This document shows, piece after piece, positions 53,263-60,433 of a stretch of DNA of 64,000 nt. Source of the DNA: DYJE01 sp041660385. Lineage in GTDB: Bacteria; Desulfobacterota; Desulfobacteria; Desulfobacterales; Desulfolunaceae. Every line of letters starts with the position of its first letter. Within the stretch, counting starts at the first letter, position 1. The stretch spans positions 1 to 64,000 of the forward strand of contig JBAZWJ010000023.1 of the NCBI GenBank assembly GCA_041660385.1. The letters run 5' to 3'. The translations under genes and the position numbers were made by a program. The notes under the pieces were generated by a model, which was not told the DNA's origin, searched no databases, and was given only the letters and a program-made list of their open reading frames with translations.

Positions 53263-54720
53263 ATGGCCATTTCCGTAAATACCAACGTCGCATCCCTTAC
53301 AGCCCAGCGTAACCTCGTAGGCACAGAAAGGAAACTCAACACAGCGCTCCAGAGACTTTCATCCGGCTTCAGAATCAACTCTGCCAAAGACGATGCCGCT
53401 GGTCTTGCCATCACAGACCGCATGACATCCCAGGTAAGAGGTTTGACCCAGGCCGCCAGAAATGCCAACGACGGTATTTCTCTTGCACAAACTGCTGAAG
53501 GTGCACTCAACGAAACAACGACCCTTCTGCAACGTATGAGAGAACTTGCCATCCAGTCCGCTAACGATTCAAACAGCGATACCGACCGCCAGTCCATTCA
53601 GGATGAGGTTGTAAACCTCCAGGCAGAAATCGCTCGTATTGCCGATACCACCAGCTTCAACAACAAGAAACTCCTTGACGGTTCATTTGGTAATGCGAGC
53701 TTCCATATTGGTGCTGAAGCAGGTCAGGTTATCAACGTAACAACCGGTGACGCCCGAGCCAACAGACTGGGATCATACAGAACACGTCTTAAAGGTGAAG
53801 CCAATGTTGGAGCCACAACAACAGCTGCAACGGCAGCTACACAATGGGGCGGTGCCGACCTTGTTGTTAACGGTTCGAAGGGATCGGCAACAGCAACTAT
53901 CGCCGTAGGAGCCACAGCCAAAGATGCGGCTGATGCCATCAACGCAAAAACCGTTGATACAGGTGTTACTGCAAGTGCCGAAACAAAAGTTGAATTAACC
54001 GGCATCGCAGACGGATCCTACAAATTTACACTTTCAACCGGCTCAAGTCAGACAGCTACCGTATCAGCAGCCGTTACCAGCGGTGACTTGAACGACTTGG
54101 TAGATGCGATCAACGACCACAGTGCTGCCACTGGTGTTACTGCAACCCTTAACGATGCTGAAGATGGTATCGTCATGAAAGATGCAGATGGTGACACCAT
54201 CACCGTCCAGAGAACTGATACTGTTGCTGATGCCTGGACCGCAACCATGAGTGCAACAGGTGACACATCGACCGTCGCCACACTTTCAAGTGCTGCGGCA
54301 ACAGATACCGCATCATTCAGAGGTCAGGTTCTGATCGAATCTGAAAAGGCGTTCTCTGTGGCTGGTGGAGCAAGTGCTGACGCAACGTCCACTTCATCCA
54401 CACTGTCACAGATAGCCACAGTTGACCTGAAAACCCAGACTGGCTCAAATGACGCCATATCCGTCATCGACAAAGCCATTGCCAAGGTTGACAGTATCCG
54501 AAGCAAGCTCGGTGCGGTTCAAAACAGGTTTGAATCCACCATCACGAACCTTACCAACGTTTCCGAAAACATTTCGGCTTCACGATCACGAATCCTTGAT
54601 GCCGATTTCGCGGCGGAAACTGCGGAACTAAGCAAAGCTCAGATAATCCAGCAGGCAGGATTGTCCATGCTGTCTCAGGCGAACCAGTTGCCTCAGTCAG
54701 CCCTGAGTATGCTCCAGTAG
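53263..54720 (+). CDS. fliC: Flagellin
   Basis: 485 residues. Conserved D0/D1 termini: MAISVNTNVASLTAQRNLVG, LQRLSSGFRINSAKDDAAGL at the N-terminus and SRILDADFAAETAELSKAQI with QQAGLSMLSQANQLPQSALS at the C-terminus. The centre (about 170-390) is a Thr/Ala/Ser-rich variable domain exposed on the filament and suited to O-glycosylation. Strong AAGGAGG ribosome site. Confidence 0.96.
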   Translation: MAISVNTNVASLTAQRNLVGTERKLNTALQRLSSGFRINSAKDDAAGLAITDRMTSQVRGLTQAARNANDGISLAQTAEGALNETTTLLQRMRELAIQSANDSNSDTDRQSIQDEVVNLQAEIARIADTTSFNNKKLLDGSFGNASFHIGAEAGQVINVTTGDARANRLGSYRTRLKGEANVGATTTAATAATQWGGADLVVNGSKGSATATIAVGATAKDAADAINAKTVDTGVTASAETKVELTGIADGSYKFTLSTGSSQTATVSAAVTSGDLNDLVDAINDHSAATGVTATLNDAEDGIVMKDADGDTITVQRTDTVADAWTATMSATGDTSTVATLSSAAATDTASFRGQVLIESEKAFSVAGGASADATSTSSTLSQIATVDLKTQTGSNDAISVIDKAIAKVDSIRSKLGAVQNRFESTITNLTNVSENISASRSRILDADFAAETAELSKAQIIQQAGLSMLSQANQLPQSALSMLQ

Positions 54721-54740
54721 TCTGAGGGTATAGCGTTTGT

Positions 54741-54766
54741 CTTCCGGGGGGATTTCTCCCCGGAAG
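54741..54766 (+). terminator. Flagellin terminator
   Basis: CTTCCGGGG-GGATTTCT-CCCCGGAAG, a 9-bp perfect stem 20 bases after the flagellin stop, followed by TTTC. Would limit readthrough into fliD. Confidence 0.75.
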
Positions 54767-54799
54767 TTTCAAACGTTTAAAGAGTAAGTGAGGTACACC

Positions 54800-56470
54800 A
54801 TGGGCATTTCATCCAGTACAGGCTTGATATCAGGGCTTCAAACAGATTCGATCATCACAGCGTTGATGAACGTCGAAAAAGCGCCTATTACGCAGCTTCA
54901 GCAGAAACAGTCTGTTTTTCAATCGAAAATTTCATCCTACGGTACACTGAAAAGCTCATTATCAGGTCTTCAGACTGCGATGACAGCTCTCAAGAACGAG
55001 GATAATTTTGCCGCAGGCTTCACCTCTTCATCTAGCAACAAGGACATTCTTGGAGTTTCTGTGTCCGATGCGGATAATGCATCCGCAGGAAGTTATAAGA
55101 TAAAGGTCAACCAACTCGCCACATCAGCCCAGATGACCAGTTACACGTCCACGGAAAGTACCAGCAACGTGGGGACCGGCACGCTGCACTTCAAGCTTGG
55201 AGATGGAAATAAACAGTCCATCGCCATTGATACGGATAACCAGTCCCTTGAAGATATCGCCACTGCTATCAACGATGCAGACACCGATGTTTCGGCATCT
55301 GTTTTGAGAGTTGCCGATAACGATTACCGATTGACACTCACAACCAAGGATACCGGCAAAAATATATCCTACAGTTACCAGGAAACAGGTTTTACCTTCG
55401 ATACAACGACCCAGGCCGGAAGCTCAAACGGTGAAACCATGAGCAGCCAAACGTTTGACAGCGCTTCAACAGCCCTTGGTATAACTGGAGCACTTTCCGT
55501 CAACGGAACGGATATCACTCTCAACGGAACAGAGACTCTGAACGATATCCAGGCATCAGTAGACGCCATTTCCGGGATAACTGCCACGGTGAATTACGAC
55601 AGCACAACAGGCAAGTACAGTCTTGATGTCACCAATGAAACGGATGAAGGCGAAGTCGCTCTTACATTTAAGGACACGACCGACGCAAGCGGTTTTTCTC
55701 ATTTTATGGACGCATCGGCCACTGTCAATGCCAATAAAGCCCTGGTTAATATCAACAACATCGATGTGGAACGTGACAGCAATACCATCACCGACCTTAT
55801 CAACGGAATCACTCTGAATCTCGTTGACGAAGATCCCACGAAAACAATTACCGTCAGTGTCAGCGCGAATCATAACACAGCCAAAACCAAGATGGACAGT
55901 TTTGTTGAAGCGTTCAATAACGTGGTCAAAACCCTGGACAGTCTCCAGAGCTATGACAAAAAAACAGGGACGGCCGGAAACCTTCTTGGGGACAGTACAG
56001 CCAGTCTCATGAGATCCGGTATGAGGCGCATGATTTTTTCATCGGTCAGCGGTGTGTCAAGCGATGTGAACTCACTGAGCAACCTGGGTATCGAAATCGA
56101 AAAAACAGGCCTCTTGAGCTTTGACAGCACTAAATTCACGACAGCGATGAAAGATAACCCGGATGATGTGACACGTTTTTTTACAGCCGATGAATCCGGA
56201 ACCAAAGGTCTTGCAGTCAAGTTCGAAAAATACCTTTCAGGCTATCTGGATAGTAAAGGTATTCTTTCTTCTAAAATAGACGGTTACACAAATTCATCAG
56301 CAAGTATTGACAAAAATATTGAATCGATTGAAAGGCGGCTGGCCACTCGTGAAGAAAACTTACGGAAACAGTACGCCAGCCTCGAACAACTTTTATCGAC
56401 ATTTTCAAGCACTCAGACATATCTGACAGACCAGCTTTCGGCACTGTCTAATATGACGAGTAAATTCTAA
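54800..56470 (+). CDS. fliD: Flagellar filament cap protein FliD (HAP2)
   Basis: 556 residues from the ATG at 54800, which has GAGG seven bases upstream. N-terminal FliD signature (GISSSTGLISGLQTDSIITA, KAPITQLQQKQSVFQSKISS) and C-terminal coiled coil (SASIDKNIESIERRLATREE, LRKQYASLEQLLSTFSSTQ). Exported through the flagellar T3SS to cap the growing filament. Followed by fliS. Confidence 0.95.
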   Translation: MGISSSTGLISGLQTDSIITALMNVEKAPITQLQQKQSVFQSKISSYGTLKSSLSGLQTAMTALKNEDNFAAGFTSSSSNKDILGVSVSDADNASAGSYKIKVNQLATSAQMTSYTSTESTSNVGTGTLHFKLGDGNKQSIAIDTDNQSLEDIATAINDADTDVSASVLRVADNDYRLTLTTKDTGKNISYSYQETGFTFDTTTQAGSSNGETMSSQTFDSASTALGITGALSVNGTDITLNGTETLNDIQASVDAISGITATVNYDSTTGKYSLDVTNETDEGEVALTFKDTTDASGFSHFMDASATVNANKALVNINNIDVERDSNTITDLINGITLNLVDEDPTKTITVSVSANHNTAKTKMDSFVEAFNNVVKTLDSLQSYDKKTGTAGNLLGDSTASLMRSGMRRMIFSSVSGVSSDVNSLSNLGIEIEKTGLLSFDSTKFTTAMKDNPDDVTRFFTADESGTKGLAVKFEKYLSGYLDSKGILSSKIDGYTNSSASIDKNIESIERRLATREENLRKQYASLEQLLSTFSSTQTYLTDQLSALSNMTSKF

Positions 56471-56545
56471 ATTTGATAACCACGTCCTTATGGACGGTTG
56501 AATATAGGTTTTAGTTTCACCCTTAATTTGAAACCGGAGTAGAGT

Positions 56546-56998
56546 ATGGTACAAACAGGGCATCAAGCATACAGACAGAACGTCGGAAATGCAATTATTT
56601 CAAAAGAACAACTGCTGCTCAAGCTCTACGAGGGCTCCTTGAATTTTCTTCGCCTGGCCAGAAGGGGCATGGAAGAAAAGAACCCCAGAATCAAAGGCGA
56701 AAACATTTCGAAAATCATCGCCATCATGACTGAGCTGGACTGTGCTCTTGACATGGATGCAGGTGGCGAGATCGCCGAAAACCTTTCAATGTTGTATCAG
56801 CATATCATCTTCAGGCTGGTTGAGAGCAACGTAAAAAACGACCTGAAAGGTCTTGATGAAGTGGAGCATATCCTTTCAGAAATCAAAGAAGGATTCATGC
56901 AGGCTGTAAAGTTGACAAGGGAAATCAAGGAAACACCCGTGCCCGTTTCTTTACCCCTCATGAATGAACACAAGGAGGGGCTGCGCATTGCTATCTGA
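56546..56998 (+). CDS. fliS: Flagellar export chaperone FliS
   Basis: 150 residues with the FliS helical bundle: YRQNVGNAIISKEQLLLKLY, EGSLNFLRLARRGMEEKN, and MLYQHIIFRLVESNVKNDLK. Prevents premature flagellin assembly by binding its C-terminus; in other bacteria it also binds FliW-type partners. Overlaps the next gene. Confidence 0.93.
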   Translation: MVQTGHQAYRQNVGNAIISKEQLLLKLYEGSLNFLRLARRGMEEKNPRIKGENISKIIAIMTELDCALDMDAGGEIAENLSMLYQHIIFRLVESNVKNDLKGLDEVEHILSEIKEGFMQAVKLTREIKETPVPVSLPLMNEHKEGLRIAI

Positions 56999-57305
56999 TA
57001 ATAAAAAAACACTCTATCAATCATTGAGCGCCATAGCGGATGATATGGAAAAAGCTCTTACATCGGATAATGATGAATCCGTAAAGCAGCTTGTTGTCCT
57101 GCATGATACGGTCATGGAAACGCTGGTGCAAGGCAACGAAGAGCTGAGATTTGAAATGAAAGACGTCATTATCGATGCAGAACAAAAAATTAAGAAACTT
57201 ATATTAACCATACAAACCATGCAGATGGATATAAAGAGTCAATTATCCATTATGAATAACAAGCGGCTTATCCAGTCCACTTATCATAGCAAGGATGCGA
57301 GGTAG
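56988..57305 (+). CDS. FliT-like flagellar chaperone, TTG start
   Basis: The best ribosome site (AAGGAGG) is placed for a TTG at 56988 rather than the ATG at 56964. The resulting 105-residue protein (LSDNKKTLYQSLSAIADDME onward) is helical with a coiled coil near KQLVVLHDTVMETLVQGNEE. Position between fliS and flaG and size suggest a FliT or FlgN-type chaperone, but sequence identity with known FliT is not evident to me. Overlaps the fliS stop by 11 bases. Confidence 0.65.
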   Translation: MLSDNKKTLYQSLSAIADDMEKALTSDNDESVKQLVVLHDTVMETLVQGNEELRFEMKDVIIDAEQKIKKLILTIQTMQMDIKSQLSIMNNKRLIQSTYHSKDAR

Positions 57306-57308
57306 GAT

Positions 57309-57752
57309 ATGATTAATCCAACAAGCACTGCCGTAGTGCAGACAAACGAAGTAAGGACTACGACGGTTGTCCCCTTCAAAAACCCCTCCCTTGGAACGGA
57401 AAACAAGGCACAGGGTGTTGATCTGAAGAAAAAGACGCAAGTCGCTCTTGAAGAGAAAAGAAGAGAAACCGAAATTCAGAAAGCCCAGGAAAAAACAGCT
57501 CTTGAGCAGCATGAGGAAAAACAGCAGGAAGAAGTTTCGCAAAAAATGCTTGATGAGCTCTCTATGGATATCGAGATGCTCCACAGCGTGGGCCTCAGTT
57601 TTTCCAAACATGACGACACAGGAAGGACAATCGTTAAGGTTATTAACAAAGACACCGACGAGTTGATCCGGGAAATTCCTTCTGAGCAGGTTTTAGACAT
57701 GGCAGCGAAACTTGATGAAATGGTTGGGATTCTTTTCGATACCAAGGTGTGA
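57309..57752 (+). CDS. flaG: FlaG-family flagellar protein
   Basis: 147 residues. The N-terminal half is charged and low-complexity (EEKRRETEIQKAQEKTALEQ); the C-terminal half is the FlaG domain (LHSVGLSFSKHDDTGRTIVK, DELIREIPSEQVLDMAAKLD). FlaG affects filament length in other bacteria. Last gene of the fliD-fliS-fliT-flaG run. Confidence 0.9.
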   Translation: MINPTSTAVVQTNEVRTTTVVPFKNPSLGTENKAQGVDLKKKTQVALEEKRRETEIQKAQEKTALEQHEEKQQEEVSQKMLDELSMDIEMLHSVGLSFSKHDDTGRTIVKVINKDTDELIREIPSEQVLDMAAKLDEMVGILFDTKV

Positions 57753-57810
57753 CGTTACTCCATTTTCATAACGTTGTAACCGCCACGAATCTATGCCGTT
57801 TTCTTAAGGC

Positions 57811-57885
57811 GTAGGGGCAGGTTCCAAACCTGCCTTGCCCAATATCCGCCTTATAATTCCGGGCGGGTTTGGAACCCACCCCTAC
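57811..57885. repeat. GTAGGGGC-family repeat between flaG and fliW
   Basis: Starts GTAGGGGCAGGTTCCAAACC, ends GGGTTTGGAACCCACCCCTAC; two internal hairpins (GCAGGTTCC/AAACCTGC and GGCGGGTTT/AACCCACC). Lies between convergent operons and could terminate both. Confidence 0.65.
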
Positions 57886-57963
57886 AACAGCATTGAATAT
57901 AGCCTCATCGCAAGGAGGCTGACGGAAGATCTCTTTCTTTGTGAGGTCATCCGGTAGCCTCCT

Positions 57964-58407
57964 TTAATTTTTTCCGAAAATCAAGTGCTTATTTGAATAA
58001 CCCTTGTCCCCAACCATTAATTGAATGCCTTCGTTCCGCTTGATATTAATAAGAAGCGGACCCATAAGATTCGCTGTCATTTTTTTTGGATCGGGGTCTG
58101 TGGCGTTGATAATTACATAGAGAAACATGTCTTCTTTTTCTTCTAAAGTCCAGTTCATTTCAAGGACAGATGAATCAACATCCACGTTGTAATCCCCTTT
58201 AAAAAGATAAGGGTCCATGATGATAAAGGCCAGTTTTTCATCTTCCACACTCTGGAACGAATAAAATGGCTGGATATCGTCGTGATCCAGGATGACGAAT
58301 TTTTTAGCATCCGCAAAACCCGGTATACCTTTGGGAAGGGTGATGATTTTCCTTTCATCGATGGTCACAGGTCCGAACTGTCTTGTATTGAGTTCCACGG
58401 TTATCAC
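57964..58407 (-). CDS. fliW: Flagellar assembly factor FliW
   Basis: 147 residues with the FliW signature at the N-terminus (ITLPKGIPGFADAKKFVILD) and the conserved DPYLFKGDYNVDV and LMGPLLINIKRNEG. It binds CsrA allosterically and is titrated by flagellin. Overlaps csrA by 4 bases, so the antagonists are made together. Confidence 0.95.
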   Translation of the reverse strand: MITVELNTRQFGPVTIDERKIITLPKGIPGFADAKKFVILDHDDIQPFYSFQSVEDEKLAFIIMDPYLFKGDYNVDVDSSVLEMNWTLEEKEDMFLYVIINATDPDPKKMTANLMGPLLINIKRNEGIQLMVGDKGYSNKHLIFGKN

Positions 58408-58661
58408 TCCTTGTTTGCAACCCCTTTTTCTTCTTTTCTTTTCAACATGCCGGCTGCTTTAAAAAGCCCTGACACGCCTCCTTGAGCCGCCTCGATATTT
58501 TCACTCTTGACACGTTCGTATACTTCTTCGCGAAGGATCTTAATATGTTCCGGCGCATCAATTCCAATTTTTACGAAACCCTTGCTGATTTCGATCACAT
58601 GAATCGCCACATCATCACCGATTTTTATGACTTCGCCTGTTTTTCTAGATAAAATCAGCAT
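58404..58661 (-). CDS. csrA: Carbon storage/translation regulator CsrA
   Basis: 85 residues, longer than the usual 60-70 because of a C-terminal tail (GLFKAAGMLKRKEEKGVANK), a feature of FliW-partnered CsrA proteins. The core MLILSRKTGEVIKIGDDVAI and IKILREEVYERV is intact. Expected to repress flagellin translation at the two GGA sites in its leader. Confidence 0.96.
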   Translation of the reverse strand: MLILSRKTGEVIKIGDDVAIHVIEISKGFVKIGIDAPEHIKILREEVYERVKSENIEAAQGGVSGLFKAAGMLKRKEEKGVANKE

Positions 58662-58713
58662 ATGTCTCCCTGGTTTCCGGTCCGTTTATCCAATCATTCG
58701 GGAGATTACCTTA

Positions 58714-60303
58714 TTACAGATAATCAAGAAGGCTCAACTGAAGCACTTTTGCCGTGGAACTCATGGCAGCGGTGTATGCGAATTCCTTCTGGCTCAGCTT
58801 TGTAATTTCCTGAACCATATCCGCATCTTCGAGTTTCATCTTAGTGCTTTCATAGCTGATGTTCAAGTCGGAAATGATATTCTCTCTCACGTCAAGCCGG
58901 TTTCCTTTGATACCGACCTCTGAAAGAACGGAACCGATGTAATCGAAATCGGTTGACAACCTCGATATGGAACGGTTAATGCCGTCTGTGTCCCCATCGG
59001 TGAGATAGTTTTGAAGATCAATGAGTGTTCTGAAAATCCCCCATTCCACTTCATCATCACTCACATGGGTCAGCCCATCGGCTGGTCCCACATCGTCCGA
59101 TGTAACATCGAACCCGATATCCGCCCCGATATTCGTTGCGGAATGACTGCCTGAATCCCACATCAGTTCCAGGGTGTCTAACGTGGGCACTCCGCTTTCC
59201 ATAATGGTGTATTTTTTTGTGCCCTCGTTGTAGTTCACCGAATACTGAACGTCGTTCCCACCTGCGGCAGCAGAAGATATGTCGAAAGAAACCGCGTAAC
59301 CGTCTGCAACAGCGTTGTCAAAGGCCACTGACACGTCTGGAGTCATATCCCCTGTAAAATCCAAATAAACCCCATTGGCATCGCTCGTAAGTGTCTGAAC
59401 TGTAATGGGCGGGACATAGCCCGGATCATTGGCCACAGCCCATGAGTTGGTAGCCGCTGCATAGGTGAGCTGGATGGGTAATGCTCCGGAAGGAATTGTC
59501 AATGCGCCGTAATTATCCACATCTACTGTGGCATTACTCTGTGAAACGTTGAGTATTTCCGGTTGACCGGTTGCAGCACTTCGGGCGGTCATGATCGCTT
59601 CAAGAGTGGTGGCAAGCTCCTTTGGAGAATATTTCCCGAAAGGAATTTCTGCTGTCAGCTCTGCTCCGTATTCCGCAGCGCCGCCTACCGGGTCCTCACG
59701 AAAATCGATCATGTTGTTCGTTTCGTCGATGATGATATAAGGTGTTTGAAATACCTTATCCCCACAGTATCCAACTCCGATATTTGAAGCTTCGGACATT
59801 TTAATACTGAACTCGTCACTTCCACCCTCATAAATCATTTTAGCTGGGTTGTCAGAGTCATCGGCCACAAACGAACGAATGTTGGTTTTTGTTCCTGAGA
59901 AAATATATTTCCCATTCACCTGGGTGTTGGCCAAGTTTAAAATATGTTCTTTTATACCTTCAATAGCATCGGCACCAGAAACATAATCTTCTGTGGTGAT
60001 GATTCCGTTCAACATGGATATGGATGTTGTTTTTGCTTCGGTGATCTGGGTTTTAACGTTGGAAAGAGCCGTTTCTGAGCCCTCCAGCCATTGACGACCT
60101 GTGGAAATGTTTTTTGTATACTGTTCCACATTCAGAATGGATGACTTGAGATTGAGAATGGGGGCAACTGACACAGGATCATCGGAAAGCACGTTTACTT
60201 TTTTACCCGTGGCTACCCTGGTGTTTGTCTCAAGAAGGTCTGACTTGACACGGTTCAGTCGGCTTGCCGATAAATTATATAATGTGTTGAATGCGATTCT
60301 CAT
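58714..60303 (-). CDS. flgL: Hook-associated protein FlgL (HAP3)
   Basis: 529 residues, long for FlgL. Flagellin-like termini: FNTLYNLSASRLNRVKSDLL, TGKKVNVLSDDPVSVAPIL and, at the end, MVQEITKLSQKEFAYTAAMS. The middle (about 200-420) is a large inserted domain rich in Asp/Gly. It joins hook and filament. Reads from the same strand as flgK and csrA-fliW. Confidence 0.93.
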   Translation of the reverse strand: MRIAFNTLYNLSASRLNRVKSDLLETNTRVATGKKVNVLSDDPVSVAPILNLKSSILNVEQYTKNISTGRQWLEGSETALSNVKTQITEAKTTSISMLNGIITTEDYVSGADAIEGIKEHILNLANTQVNGKYIFSGTKTNIRSFVADDSDNPAKMIYEGGSDEFSIKMSEASNIGVGYCGDKVFQTPYIIIDETNNMIDFREDPVGGAAEYGAELTAEIPFGKYSPKELATTLEAIMTARSAATGQPEILNVSQSNATVDVDNYGALTIPSGALPIQLTYAAATNSWAVANDPGYVPPITVQTLTSDANGVYLDFTGDMTPDVSVAFDNAVADGYAVSFDISSAAAGGNDVQYSVNYNEGTKKYTIMESGVPTLDTLELMWDSGSHSATNIGADIGFDVTSDDVGPADGLTHVSDDEVEWGIFRTLIDLQNYLTDGDTDGINRSISRLSTDFDYIGSVLSEVGIKGNRLDVRENIISDLNISYESTKMKLEDADMVQEITKLSQKEFAYTAAMSSTAKVLQLSLLDYL

Positions 60304-60349
60304 ATGTCTCTCCTCGATACATCTTTTTTTTCAAGGCAGATTCCTTTGC

Positions 60350-60410
60350 GTAGGGGCAGGGTCTAAACCTGCCTGATTGTTTATCTGACGGGTTTGGAAC
60401 CCGCCACTAC
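60350..60410. repeat. GTAGGGGC-family repeat between flgK and flgL
   Basis: GTAGGGGCAGGGTCTAAACC through GGTTTGGAACCCGCCACTAC, about 61 bp, in the 130-base flgK-flgL gap. It would fold as one long hairpin and could attenuate transcription within the operon. Confidence 0.6.
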
Positions 60411-60433
60411 GAAACCCCGGAATCAGCTTTATC

